From contig CAYOSF010000009.1 of the NCBI GenBank assembly GCA_964406605.1, positions 124,001 through 188,000 of the forward strand: 64,000 nucleotides of DNA, given 5' to 3'. This document shows, in pieces, positions 52,441 to 61,418 of this stretch. Source of the stretch: CAYOSF01 sp964406605. Its GTDB lineage: Bacteria > Chloroflexota > Dehalococcoidia > DSTF01 > RBG-16-68-14. The number at the start of each line of letters is the position of its first letter. Position 1 is the first letter of the stretch. The translations under genes were made by a program, and so were the position numbers. Under the pieces are notes generated by a model. That model searched no databases and had not been told where the DNA came from. It saw only the letters and a list, made by a program, of their open reading frames with translations.

Positions 52441-53520
52441 GTGAAGGTCGTTACCGTCGTCGGTGCCCGTCCCCAGTTCATCAAGGCCGCTGCTTTCAGC
52501 CGTGAGCTGCGCGGGCAGCATCAGGAAGTGTTGGTCCACACGGGCCAGCACTACGATCCTGAGCTCTCCGACGTGTTTTTCCGAGAGCTGGAGCTGCCGA
52601 GGCCCAATCACCATCTGGGCGTTGGCTCCGGGTCCCACGGCTGGCAGACGGGCCGGATGCTTGCCCGCCTGGAGTCCGTCCTGGTCGACGAACGGCCGCA
52701 ATGGGTCGTCGTCTTCGGTGATACCAACTCGACGCTGGCCGGAGCGCTTGCCGCAGCGAAGCTGGGCATACGGCTGGCCCACGTTGAGGCTGGGCTCCGT
52801 AGCTTCGACCGGTCCATGCCGGAGGAGGTCAACCGTATTGTGGCCGACCACACCTCCGACGTGCTCTTCTGTCCTACCCAGACCGCCGTTGATCACCTGG
52901 GCCGCGAGGGCCTCGCGGAGCGCGCCCACCTCACCGGCGACATCATGTACGACTCGCTTCTCCAGCATCTCCCCCTGGTGGAGAGCCGGTCGGGCATCGT
53001 GGACCGGCTGGGGTTGGCCCCAGGCGCCTATGCCGTGGTCACGGTGCACCGGGCGGCGAACACGGAGGACCCTGCGGCGCTTGGCGGCGTCCTGGACGGC
53101 CTCGCGCATCTGGACGGGCCGGTGGTGTTCCCCATGCATCCGCGCGCGCGGCTCGCCTTCGCCTCGGCGGACTTGGAGACGCCGCCACAGGTGCGCGTCA
53201 TCGAGCCGGTCGGGTATCTGGAGATGCTGGCCCTGGAGCGTTTGGCCCGCGTGGTGCTGACCGACTCCGGGGGGATACAGAAGGAAGCGTACCTGCTGGG
53301 CGTACCGTGCGTTACCCTGCGTGAGGAGACGGAATGGCCGGAGACGCTCGTCGACGGCTGGAACGTTCTGGCCGGCACCGATGCCGGGCGGATCGCCGAA
53401 GCCGCCGTCCGGGCGCAGCCGACAGGAGAGCGACCGCAGGTTTTCGGCGACGGGCGCGCCGCCCGGCGCATGGTAGGGCTGCTGAGCGATGATCCATCCG
53501 ACAGCCGATGTGTCACCTGA
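52441..53520 (+). CDS. wecB: UDP-N-acetylglucosamine 2-epimerase family (WecB/WbpI-like)
   Basis: Non-hydrolysing 2-epimerase of 359 residues: VVTVVGARPQFIKAAAF, HTGQHYD, VFGDTNSTLAGAL, HVEAGLRSFDRSMPEEVNR, the GDIMYDSL loop and TDSGGIQKEA are hallmark motifs. Alone it would be called WecB. Its place directly ahead of acetyltransferase, aminotransferase, oxidoreductase and dehydrogenase genes suggests it acts as WbpI on the 2,3-diacetamido uronic acid. GTG 52441 is chosen because it begins the conserved strand. The 3' end overlaps the acetyltransferase gene by 32 bases. Confidence 0.93.
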   Translation: MKVVTVVGARPQFIKAAAFSRELRGQHQEVLVHTGQHYDPELSDVFFRELELPRPNHHLGVGSGSHGWQTGRMLARLESVLVDERPQWVVVFGDTNSTLAGALAAAKLGIRLAHVEAGLRSFDRSMPEEVNRIVADHTSDVLFCPTQTAVDHLGREGLAERAHLTGDIMYDSLLQHLPLVESRSGIVDRLGLAPGAYAVVTVHRAANTEDPAALGGVLDGLAHLDGPVVFPMHPRARLAFASADLETPPQVRVIEPVGYLEMLALERLARVVLTDSGGIQKEAYLLGVPCVTLREETEWPETLVDGWNVLAGTDAGRIAEAAVRAQPTGERPQVFGDGRAARRMVGLLSDDPSDSRCVT

Positions 53521-54067
53521 AGCCCGGATCGGGTCCGGCACGTGCATCTGGCACGAGGCCCAGGTGCGCGAGGGGGCGGTCCTCGGCTGCGACTGCATCG
53601 TCGGCAAAGGGGTCTACATCGACCGCGACGTCATCGTCGGGGACCGGGTGAAGATCCAGAACCGCGCCTCCCTCTTCCGAGGACTCACCGTGGAGGACGG
53701 CGTCTACATCGGACCGCACGTCAGCTTCGCCAACGACCGATATCCGCGGGCCGTCAACCCCGACGGAACCGCTCAGACGGATGCCGACTGGGAGGTGGTG
53801 CCCACCATCGTGCGACAGGGGGCGTCCATCGGTGCCGGCGCCGTCATCCTGCCGGGCGTTACCGTCGGCCGCTGGGCGATGGTCGGGGCGGGCGCGGTGG
53901 TGACCCGAGATCTGCCGGAGCAGGCACTGGCGTTGGGCAACCCGGCGCGGGTGGTCGGTCGCGTCTGCCTCTGCGGCCGCCCGCTTGATCGTGACGGTGA
54001 TCGCTGGCGCTGCGGCGCCTGTGGTCGCGACTATCGGTTCGAGACCGGGGAGGCGCAGGCTCCGTGA
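53489..54067 (+). CDS. Hexapeptide-repeat N-acetyltransferase with zinc-knuckle tail (WbpD-like)
   Basis: Left-handed beta-helix acetyltransferase of 192 residues. The repeats begin HPTADVSPEARIGSGTCIWH and end VTRDLPEQALALGNPARVVG, and the FANDRYPRAVN segment is characteristic of WbpD/WlbB enzymes that acetylate the C-3 amine of a UDP-2-acetamido-3-amino-uronic acid. The C-terminus adds a Cys cluster (CLCG, CGACG) that may bind zinc, an addition seen in some relatives. It overlaps both neighbours (32 bases with the epimerase, 4 with the aminotransferase). Confidence 0.9.
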   Translation: MIHPTADVSPEARIGSGTCIWHEAQVREGAVLGCDCIVGKGVYIDRDVIVGDRVKIQNRASLFRGLTVEDGVYIGPHVSFANDRYPRAVNPDGTAQTDADWEVVPTIVRQGASIGAGAVILPGVTVGRWAMVGAGAVVTRDLPEQALALGNPARVVGRVCLCGRPLDRDGDRWRCGACGRDYRFETGEAQAP

Positions 54068-55158
54068 TCCGCATTGCTCAGCCGATCATCGGGCCGGAGG
54101 AGGAAGAGGCCGTGCTGGCGGCGCTCCGGTCCGGACAACTCGCCCAGGGGCCGCTCGTCGCGCGTTTCGAGGAGGCGTTTGCCAGCTACCTGGGCGTCCG
54201 CCATGCCGTCGCCGTTTCCTCCGGCACTGCCGCGCTCATCGTGGCGCTACGCGCCCATGACATCGGCGCCGGCGACGAGGTGCTGGTCCCAACGTTCACC
54301 TTCGCCGCCACCGCCAACGCCGTCCTGACCGTAGGCGCCCGCCCGGTATTGACCGACGTGCAGGAAGACACGTTCAACCTGGACCCGGAGCGAATCGAGG
54401 CCGGCATTACCTCGAGGACGCGCGCCCTTCTGCCGGTGCACCTCTACGGCCAGCCGTGTGAGATGTCGGCCGTTAGGGAGATCGCCGGCCGGCGCGGGCT
54501 CGTCCTGATTGAGGATGCCTGCCAGGCCGTTGGGGCGTCGTGGGAGAGCCGTAAGGCAGGCACCTTTGGCACCGGCTGTTTCTCCTTCTACGCCACGAAG
54601 AACATGACGACGGGAGAAGGGGGCATGGTGGTCACGAAGGACGACCAAGTGGCTAGACGAGCCCGCCAGCTGCGCAACCAGGGGGAGGAGGTTCGCTACC
54701 GGACAGAACTCTTGGCTCCCAACTTCCGCATGACGGAGATGGCCGCCGCTCTGGGCAACGCCCAACTCTCGAAGGCGGACGCCTGGAACCAGCGGCGGCG
54801 CGCCAACGCGGCCTGGTTGAACGAGCATCTGCAGGGCGTAGTGACGCCCGTCGAGCGGTCAGGGGCCCATCACGTCTACCACCAGTACACCGTGCGGGTG
54901 CCGGGGGGGCGGCGCGATGCGCTCCTCGGCGGCCTCCGCGAGGCAGCTATAGAGGCGGCGGTCTACTACCCCCTCTGCGTTCACCAACAGCCGCTCTACC
55001 TAGAACTGGGCATCGGTGGAGCATTCCCGGTCGCGGAGCGGGCGACGTCGGAGGTGCTGTCGCTGCCGGTGCATCCCGCTCTCTCGTCCGAGGATCTGGA
55101 GCGCGTCGCCGCCACCGTCAACGAGACGATGGCCGCGGCGGGAGTTGGACGTGGCTGA
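54064..55158 (+). CDS. Sugar aminotransferase (WbpE-like)
   Basis: PLP enzyme of 364 residues of the DegT/DnrJ/EryC1/StrS family, with SSGTAALIVAL for phosphate binding, EDACQAVGAS and Lys179 in FSFYATKNMTTGEGG. In this gene order it should transfer an amino group to C-3 of the UDP-2-acetamido-3-keto-glucuronic acid made by the next two genes. It is only distantly like the aminotransferase at 48650. GTG start with a GTGA overlap to the upstream gene; the next gene starts eight bases before its end. Confidence 0.92.
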   Translation: MIRIAQPIIGPEEEEAVLAALRSGQLAQGPLVARFEEAFASYLGVRHAVAVSSGTAALIVALRAHDIGAGDEVLVPTFTFAATANAVLTVGARPVLTDVQEDTFNLDPERIEAGITSRTRALLPVHLYGQPCEMSAVREIAGRRGLVLIEDACQAVGASWESRKAGTFGTGCFSFYATKNMTTGEGGMVVTKDDQVARRARQLRNQGEEVRYRTELLAPNFRMTEMAAALGNAQLSKADAWNQRRRANAAWLNEHLQGVVTPVERSGAHHVYHQYTVRVPGGRRDALLGGLREAAIEAAVYYPLCVHQQPLYLELGIGGAFPVAERATSEVLSLPVHPALSSEDLERVAATVNETMAAAGVGRG

Positions 55159-56155
55159 GCCGCTGCGGGTGGGCGTGATAGGCCTGGGGGCGATGGGCGC
55201 CAACCACGTCCGTGTCTTCGCCGAGCTGCCGGAGGCGGAGCTTGCCGCCGTCGCCGACATAGACGAAGAGAGCCTGCGGCAAGCGACCCGAGGGCGTCCA
55301 ACGAAAGCGTACCGCGACTACCGGGAGCTTCTCGCAGACGAGCGCTTGGATGCCGTGTCCGTGGTCGCACCCACGCGGCTCCACTTGGAGGTGGCTCTCG
55401 CCTGCATGGAACGCGGCATACCGGCGCTGGTCGAAAAGCCGCTGGCCGCCAGCCTGGATGAAGAGGAGCGTCTCCGGTCGGCGGCCGAAGCAGGAGGCGT
55501 CCCCCTGATGGTGGGCCACGTTGAGCGCTTCAATCCGGCGGTGCAGGAGCTGAAGCGCCGCCTGACGGCAGGTGAGCTGGGTCGCGTCCTCCAATTGCGT
55601 GCCCGCCGCGTCGGGCCGTTCTACCGCCGCGAGCGGGACGTCGGCGTGGTCCACGACCTGGCGACACACGATATCGACATCTTCCATCACCTGTTGGGCT
55701 GCGAGGTGGAGCACGTGCGCGCGGAGACCCAACGAGGCCTCATGACGGAGTACGAGGACGCTCTTGTGGGGTTGCTCCGGTTCGAGGACGGCACGGTGGG
55801 GGTGTTGGAAGTGAACTGGCTCACCCCCATTAAAGTGAGGGAGCTAACCGTCCTGGGCGAGCGGGGAATGATCGTCGTCGACTACCTCAGACAGACGCTG
55901 GCTGCCTATCCATCGGAAGCGACCAAGGACCCGGGTAGCGAGGCGATCCGGCCTGAGGAGATGACGTTCCCTGACCCGGGCGAAGCGCCGCTCCGAGCCG
56001 AGATCTCGGCCTTCCTCCGCGTGGCGTCGGGATTGGAGCCGCCGCCCGTGGGCGCGTCGGAAGCCATCGCCGCGATGCGCGTGGCCGAGGCGCTGGTGGA
56101 TGCCGCCCGCCTCGGCGAGGCGGTGCGCCTGCCGACGGGGAAGGCGGCCCGGTGA
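55151..56155 (+). CDS. Gfo/Idh/MocA-family oxidoreductase (WbpB-like)
   Basis: NAD-dependent oxidoreductase of 334 residues. The N-terminal dinucleotide fold VGVIGLGAMGANHVRVF, the ALVEKPLAASLDE motif with the conserved EKP, and HDLATHDIDIFHHLLG with the active-site His pair are seen. In the Wbp pathway this enzyme oxidises C-3 of a UDP-N-acetyl-glucuronic acid, and 2-oxoglutarate recycles the cofactor. GTG 55151 inside the end of the aminotransferase gene fits the start of the fold. The stop overlaps the dehydrogenase gene by four bases. Confidence 0.9.
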   Translation: MAEPLRVGVIGLGAMGANHVRVFAELPEAELAAVADIDEESLRQATRGRPTKAYRDYRELLADERLDAVSVVAPTRLHLEVALACMERGIPALVEKPLAASLDEEERLRSAAEAGGVPLMVGHVERFNPAVQELKRRLTAGELGRVLQLRARRVGPFYRRERDVGVVHDLATHDIDIFHHLLGCEVEHVRAETQRGLMTEYEDALVGLLRFEDGTVGVLEVNWLTPIKVRELTVLGERGMIVVDYLRQTLAAYPSEATKDPGSEAIRPEEMTFPDPGEAPLRAEISAFLRVASGLEPPPVGASEAIAAMRVAEALVDAARLGEAVRLPTGKAAR

Positions 56156-57405
56156 AGGCCTGCGTCGTCGGCCTGGGCAAGGTGGGGTTGCCGCTCGCGG
56201 TGCAGTACGCCTCGCGTGGCCTGTCCGTTGTCGGGTGTGACGTGGACGCGGCAAAGGTGGAGCAGATCAATGCCGGCCGCTGTCCGGTTGCGGGCGAGGA
56301 CGGTCTGGAGGAAGGCTTCCGGGCCGCTCTGCAAGAGGGCCGGCTGCGCGCTGCGGTCGACACAGCCGCCGCCGTCGCCGAGAGCGATGTGGTGGTGATG
56401 ATCGTGCCCGTCGGCCTCACAGATGATAGAAACCCCGACTTCTCGCACCTGGACGCTGCCGCAGGGGCGGTCGCTTCCGGTGTGCGCTCCGGCACGCTCG
56501 TGGTCGTGGAGAGCACGGTGCCCGTTGGAACCACCCGAAATCGGGTGGGGCCGCTATTGACGGCCGGAGGCCGGGACATCATGCTGGCCGCCAGCCCGGA
56601 GCGTGTCTCGTCGGGCCGCATCCTCCGTGACCTGCGGACGTACCCGAAGGTCATCGGCCCGCTGGACGAGGCCAGTTGGTCTGCGGCGAAGAAGTTCTAC
56701 AGCGCCGCGCTGGAGGCGCCCTCCCTGATCAGAGTGCGCGACCCGGAGACGGCGGAGCTCGCCAAGCTGGCGGAGGGAATCTACCGCGACGTGAACATCG
56801 CGCTTGCCGACGAGCTGGCCCGATACGCCGATTCGCTCGGCATAGATGTGATCGAGGTGATCGAGGCGGCCAACTCCCAGCCGTACTCGCACATTCACCA
56901 GCCCGGCGTGGGCGTCGGCGGCCACTGTCTGCCCGTGTACCCCCACTTCCTGCCTCACGAAGCCTCCCTCCGGCTGCCCGCGGAGGCGCGCGCCATCAAT
57001 GACGAGATGGCTCGCTACGGCGTTGGCAAGCTGGAAGCGGCGCTGGGTTCGCTACGGGGCGCAACCGTCTTGATCCTGGGCCTGGCCTACCGGTCGAACG
57101 TGAAGGAGGCGGCGCACTCCAGCGCATTGCTGCTCGACGAGGCGCTCCGGCAACGAGGCGCCCGCTCCCTGGTGCACGATCCCTGGTTCTCCGATGACGA
57201 GCTGCGCGCTCTCGGTCTGGAGCCGCCCGAATCGTTCCCGCCGCCGCACGTTGACGCGATCATCGTGCAGGCCCTGCATGATGCCTACCGGGATCTGGAC
57301 CTGCGCTCGTTTGCCGGCTGCCGGGCGGTCCTGGACGGCCGCAACGCCCTCGCCCCGTCCGCGGTCGAGGCCGCGGGCATGCGATACCTCGGCATCGGTC
57401 GCTAG
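56152..57405 (+). CDS. Nucleotide-sugar 6-dehydrogenase (WbpA-like)
   Basis: UDP-glucose/GDP-mannose dehydrogenase-family enzyme of 417 residues, oxidising the C-6 hydroxyl to a carboxylate. The NAD fold VVGLGKVGLPLAVQYA, the ESTVPVGTTR loop, Lys205 region LAKLAEGIYRDVNIA and catalytic Cys259 in GVGGHCLP are present. With the four genes before it, it completes a WbpA-B-E-D-I set. GTG start overlapping the preceding stop. It is the last gene of the run and converges on a minus-strand zinc-ribbon gene. Confidence 0.93.
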   Translation: MKACVVGLGKVGLPLAVQYASRGLSVVGCDVDAAKVEQINAGRCPVAGEDGLEEGFRAALQEGRLRAAVDTAAAVAESDVVVMIVPVGLTDDRNPDFSHLDAAAGAVASGVRSGTLVVVESTVPVGTTRNRVGPLLTAGGRDIMLAASPERVSSGRILRDLRTYPKVIGPLDEASWSAAKKFYSAALEAPSLIRVRDPETAELAKLAEGIYRDVNIALADELARYADSLGIDVIEVIEAANSQPYSHIHQPGVGVGGHCLPVYPHFLPHEASLRLPAEARAINDEMARYGVGKLEAALGSLRGATVLILGLAYRSNVKEAAHSSALLLDEALRQRGARSLVHDPWFSDDELRALGLEPPESFPPPHVDAIIVQALHDAYRDLDLRSFAGCRAVLDGRNALAPSAVEAAGMRYLGIGR

Positions 57406-57459
57406 GGGCGACCGCTCGTTGCCCTCCGCGGCGTTGCCTGCTCGACTGGTCTCTGCTGG

Positions 57460-57672
57460 CTAGCGCGCGCGTGGCGTGTGCGTGGCCCCGCTGGCGATCG
57501 GCTCGTCAACGTACAGGTCGCCGTTGCGGATCTTGATGTTGAAGCCGCATTCCGGACTGGTGCACGCCCACGCCTTGTAGTGAATCGGTGCCCCCTGGCT
57601 CCCGAAGTCCGAAAGAGGAACGAGATCCCCGGTCTTGCACTTCTGGCATTTCGGCAAACTGCTGATGTCCAC
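57460..57672 (-). CDS. Small zinc-ribbon protein
   Basis: Protein of 70 residues with CQKC near the N-terminus and a later Cys pair in ACTSPECGF, together able to bind one zinc. The GTG start at 57672 has a GGAGG box seven bases upstream; an upstream in-frame start at 57774 would add an unlikely 34 residues. Such small ribbons often bind nucleic acid or partner proteins, but no role can be given. It is a single gene between the glycan locus and a long inverted repeat. Confidence 0.6.
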   Translation of the reverse strand: MDISSLPKCQKCKTGDLVPLSDFGSQGAPIHYKAWACTSPECGFNIKIRNGDLYVDEPIASGATHTPRAR

Positions 57673-57872
57673 TGACCACCTCCCCAACTCCAGCCCCCGA
57701 TCGATCCGACATCGCCAGGGCCCGCCAGGAGCCCGTGCGATAGCTGGGCATGTCAGGAGTATAGCAGCGGGCACTCCCTTGAGACACTGAGCGAAGGCCC
57801 GCGCGGCAAAGTTTACATGGTTTTAGCAAATCCATATCGTGGTGTTATTGCTGGCGTCGCACGATGGAAACG

Positions 57873-57949
57873 AGGACGAACCACTCGCGCGCGTCGGAAG
57901 GCGCGGTCTACACTAAGCTTGGAGGCAGGGAGTGCGGGTGGTTCGTCCT
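57873..57949. repeat. Long inverted repeat ahead of a two-component operon
   Basis: AGGACGAACCAC at 57873-57884 is perfectly complementary to GTGGTTCGTCCT at 57938-57949. Six further positions inside can pair with wobble, giving a stem of about 18 bp and a 41-base loop. It lies in a 360-base gap without genes. It may be a structured RNA, a regulator site or a relic of a small element; nothing in it was recognised. Confidence 0.55.
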
Positions 57950-58032
57950 GCCATGCCCGTACATCCGCTCCCTTGACCGCGTTATAGTAAAGAGGAACCG
58001 TTTCGGGCAGGAGGCCCGGAGGGTAAGAGCTC

Positions 58033-58728
58033 ATGACCAGCACCATCCTCGTGGTCGATGACGAGAGGAACATCGTCCAGCTCGCGCGTTTGTACCTGGA
58101 CAAGGAAGGCTTCCGTGTTGAAGCCGCCTACGACGGTGCGGAGGCTCTGGAGAAGGCAAAGGCGCTCCGACCGGACCTGATCATTCTCGACATCATGATG
58201 CCGGAGGTCGATGGGCTCTCCGTCTGCAAGGAGTTGCGCAAGACCAGCAACGTCCCGGTGATCATCCTCACCGCCCGCGGCGACGACGTAGACCGCATCG
58301 TGGGCCTGGAGCTGGGCGCCGACGACTACGTCACGAAGCCGTTCAACCCGCGCGAGCTGGTCGCCCGCGTGAAGGCTGTCCTGCGGAGAGCCAGACAGGA
58401 GGCGCCGAGCGAGCCCGTGCTGGAGGCCGACGGCCTGCGGCTCGACGTCGCCCGACGCGAGGTGACGGTCGAAGGCGAATCGGTCACTCTGCGCGCCAAG
58501 GAGTTCGATCTGCTGGCCGCCTTCATGCGCCACTCGGGCATCGTCCTGGACCGCGAGCGTCTCCTCCAACTGGTGTGGGGCACCGACTACTTCGGTGATA
58601 CCCGAACCATCGACGTCCACGTCGCCTGGCTTCGCGAGAAGCTGGCCCGCGCGAAGCGCGTCAAGATCCAGACGGTCTGGGGCGTGGGCTACAAGCTGGT
58701 GGTGGACCCCGATGCTGCGGAGTCTTAA
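58033..58728 (+). CDS. OmpR/PhoB-family response regulator
   Basis: Transcription regulator of 231 residues: receiver about 3-120 with DDE at 9-11, phospho-acceptor Asp53 and Lys102 in VTKPF, then a winged helix about 135-225 (RAKEFDLLAAFM; DVHVAWLREKLA). Near-standard length and close match to PhoP/PhoB types. ATG behind GGAGGGTAAGAG. The sensor kinase gene begins 17 bases before its stop, so the two are coupled. A TATAGT at 57983-57988 may be the -10 element. Confidence 0.95.
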   Translation: MTSTILVVDDERNIVQLARLYLDKEGFRVEAAYDGAEALEKAKALRPDLIILDIMMPEVDGLSVCKELRKTSNVPVIILTARGDDVDRIVGLELGADDYVTKPFNPRELVARVKAVLRRARQEAPSEPVLEADGLRLDVARREVTVEGESVTLRAKEFDLLAAFMRHSGIVLDRERLLQLVWGTDYFGDTRTIDVHVAWLREKLARAKRVKIQTVWGVGYKLVVDPDAAES

Positions 58729-60298
58729 CTCTCGGCTGCTCCTCGCCTTTGCCTTCGTCATCGTGCTCTCGCTGGCGCTGTCGGCCGTGGGCACCCTCCT
58801 CTTGCTGCGCAACCAGCAACGAGAGGCGGCTGAGGAGCGCGTCGGTCGCCTGGCCGAGCCGATCACCCTCGCGGTCGCGCTGCTGGAGCAGGCCGACGTG
58901 GACCAGGCTCAGATTCAGGACGCGATAGCGGGCTACGCCGAGAGCTTCGACGTGCGCGTCCTGCTGGTGGACGAAGAAGGCCGCGTGACGGTCGACACCG
59001 AGGCGCGACTCACCGGCCGCACGGTGGACGTCTTCAAGGCGCCGGGAATGTCGGTCACCACCCGGGGCAACGCCCAGTTCCGCATGGCCAAGTACTCATC
59101 CGACGGTGAGGATCTACTCGTGTTCGCTCCGGCCCGCGAGAGCTTGCTCGTCTCGGAAAACCAGTTGATCCAGCTCCAGCAGGTCATCTACGAGCTGTAC
59201 GCATCAGACGTCCCTCCCGATGTCCTGGACGATCTGATCCAGGACTTGCTGGAGGACCCCCAGACGCCCCGTACCGTGCTGCAGCCAACCCTGAGGCCAT
59301 TGGTCGCGGTCTCCGAGGAAGAGATCACGTCGGCGTGGCAGGACCTCATCCCTCAACTGGCAATCGCCGGCGGCATCGCGCTGCTGGCCTCGGTGGCGGC
59401 GGCCGCGATCATCTCCCGCTCCGTCTCGCGGCGGCTGGGGCGCGTCACTCGGGCCGCACAGGAGATGGCCCGCGGCAACTACGACCAACAGTTGGACCCG
59501 CGCGGGGAAGACGAGGTGGGCCGGCTGGCCCGCGCGTTCAACGTCATGGCGCGCCAGGTCAGCGGCTCCCATCAGATGATGCGCGATCTGCTGGCGAACG
59601 TCTCACATGAGCTGAAGACCCCCCTCACTTCTATCCAGGGGTTCTCGCAGGCAATGGAAGAGGGCGCCATCTCCTCAGAGGAGGACTACCGGCAGGCCGC
59701 CCGCATTATCAATGAGGAGACGCAACGGATGCGGCGCTTGGTGGACGATCTCATCGAGCTGTCGCGCCTGGAGTCGGGGGAGGCGGTGGTGGAGCACGAG
59801 CCTGTCGATCTGGCCGGCGTGCTGCGGGTCTGTGCTGGCCGCTTCGAGTGGCAGTTGCGGGAATCGGGCGCGTCGATGCGCCTCGACTTGGAGCCGCTTC
59901 CGCCGCTGGAGGGGGACGAGCGCAGGCTGGAGCAGGCGTTCACCAACCTGATCGACAACGCCGTTCGTCATGCTCCGAAGGGCGGCGCCATCACGGTGCG
60001 AGCCGAGACCAGCAACGGCCGCGTCCGTGTGGCCGTCCACAACACCGGGTCGTACATCCCGCCCGAAGAGCTGCCGCGGGTCTTCGAGCGGTTCTTCCAG
60101 CGAGGCCGGAATCGGAGCACCGCCGCCGGTGGCGCCGGCCTGGGTCTGGCCATCGCCAGCGAGGTCGTGCACGCGCACCTGGGCGACATCCAGGCTACCA
60201 GCGACCGCGAGCAGGGCACCGAGTTCGTGGTGACGCTGCCTCTGAGCCCGGAAAGGACCTCGCGCAACAGGCGCGGCCGGCCGGATGGGGGGCAGTGA
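58712..60298 (+). CDS. Sensor histidine kinase with HAMP domain
   Basis: Membrane kinase of 528 residues. Helix 1 about 9-32, an extracytoplasmic sensor of about 180 residues (charged, beta-rich start VRVLLVDEEGRVTVDT resembling a small PAS-like fold), helix 2 about 215-235, HAMP about 236-288, HisKA with His299 in NVSHELKTPL and HATPase about 410-515 with GAGLGLAIA. ATG 58712 within the regulator gene is chosen because it begins just ahead of the first helix. Its pairing with the upstream regulator is clear, but the stimulus is not known. Confidence 0.94.
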   Translation: MLRSLNSRLLLAFAFVIVLSLALSAVGTLLLLRNQQREAAEERVGRLAEPITLAVALLEQADVDQAQIQDAIAGYAESFDVRVLLVDEEGRVTVDTEARLTGRTVDVFKAPGMSVTTRGNAQFRMAKYSSDGEDLLVFAPARESLLVSENQLIQLQQVIYELYASDVPPDVLDDLIQDLLEDPQTPRTVLQPTLRPLVAVSEEEITSAWQDLIPQLAIAGGIALLASVAAAAIISRSVSRRLGRVTRAAQEMARGNYDQQLDPRGEDEVGRLARAFNVMARQVSGSHQMMRDLLANVSHELKTPLTSIQGFSQAMEEGAISSEEDYRQAARIINEETQRMRRLVDDLIELSRLESGEAVVEHEPVDLAGVLRVCAGRFEWQLRESGASMRLDLEPLPPLEGDERRLEQAFTNLIDNAVRHAPKGGAITVRAETSNGRVRVAVHNTGSYIPPEELPRVFERFFQRGRNRSTAAGGAGLGLAIASEVVHAHLGDIQATSDREQGTEFVVTLPLSPERTSRNRRGRPDGGQ

Positions 60299-60347
60299 CG
60301 CAGCGGCGGCCGCCCGGGCCGGCCGGGGTCCCTGTCGTCCTCGCCTC

Positions 60348-61235
60348 CTAGCGCTCGGCCCCCCGAGTTCCGGTCGATAGCACGTCGGTCTCCTGAAGCA
60401 GCATCTCGAAGCGCCGGACGCTCGCGCTCAGCTCCTCTGGGTTGTGGCCCGGGTGGGCCATAACGCTTGATACGGTGTCTCCGAACCCGGCCGGGTGCAG
60501 ATCGAACGACTCCGCGACCCTCACCGAACCCTTCTCGTTGACGAAGTACCGCTGGTTCAGGGCGAAGAGCACCTGGACCAGGCAGGCCGCGCAGCGGAAG
60601 AGGGAGCCCGCCACATGGAAGATGTCGCCTCGGCTGGCCGGCTTGCGCGCCGTGTCCAGGGCGAACCGCGCCTCCCAGAGGTACTTGTCGACGAGAGCAC
60701 GCCTCAGCATCGGCGGGTACGCTACCGTCAGCCGCTTGAGGGCCGCGAGCTCCCCGCCCGGATCGTGCAGAGGCCGGCAGTAGTGCGCCTCCCCCAGGTA
60801 CATGTGGTTGTGGAACCCGTGCGGGTGGCCCGGCGTGTAGTGGACGGTCGGCCGGCCCGCGCGGCATTCGTCTACCGTCCGGCGCGCGACCTCGATGTCC
60901 CTGTACAGCCAGTCCACCTTGTTGCCTTCCACCTCCAGCCAGGCCCCACCGTTGACCCACGGCCCCCACTCACCGAAGTCCGTGACGGCCTCCGGCCTGC
61001 TTCGGCCGTCCAGCTCCTCTGCCAGCGCGCGCAGCGCCCGGACGGAGGGGCGACGATCCGGGTGGTAGTAGATGCCGAGGTCGATGTCGGAGTCCGGATG
61101 CGCCTGCTCCCGTGCCCACGAACCGCCCAGGGCCACTGCGGCTACGCCGTCGATGCGGCCCAACCGCTCGGCGACGCGCATGACGAGCGCGCTTTGATCG
61201 TCCTGCGGGTTCGTGTCTTTGTGGGTCATGTTCAA
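60348..61235 (-). CDS. Nucleotidyltransferase-domain protein
   Basis: Protein of 295 residues. The N-terminal polymerase-beta-type nucleotidyltransferase signature GGSWARE with SDIDLGIYY gives the Gly-Ser and the two metal-binding Asp residues, and a third acidic position may be in VDWLY. The C-terminal half is helical and may bind the acceptor. Related proteins include aminoglycoside nucleotidyltransferases and DUF4037 proteins, so either a drug-modifying or an unknown small-molecule role is possible; it is not specific enough to claim resistance. Single gene. Confidence 0.75.
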   Translation of the reverse strand: MNMTHKDTNPQDDQSALVMRVAERLGRIDGVAAVALGGSWAREQAHPDSDIDLGIYYHPDRRPSVRALRALAEELDGRSRPEAVTDFGEWGPWVNGGAWLEVEGNKVDWLYRDIEVARRTVDECRAGRPTVHYTPGHPHGFHNHMYLGEAHYCRPLHDPGGELAALKRLTVAYPPMLRRALVDKYLWEARFALDTARKPASRGDIFHVAGSLFRCAACLVQVLFALNQRYFVNEKGSVRVAESFDLHPAGFGDTVSSVMAHPGHNPEELSASVRRFEMLLQETDVLSTGTRGAER

Positions 61236-61418
61236 GTCTGGGCCCGTACGTGTGTTTGATAGTCCGGTGCGCTGCCCCAGCTCCGGGCCGTCTGCCTTAT
61301 GGCGGGACGCGCGCCGGCGCTGCAGCTAACGCTGACCATAGCACGGGCCTCGCCATCCTCCAACATCTCGGAGGCATAGCCGTGTCCGCTCTTCCGAAGG
61401 AAAGAGGAATATGGGACG

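Noticed and set aside
57973..57988. TTGACC with TATAGT as a promoter
   Set aside because: The two boxes are only four bases apart; the TATAGT could still be a -10 element without this -35.
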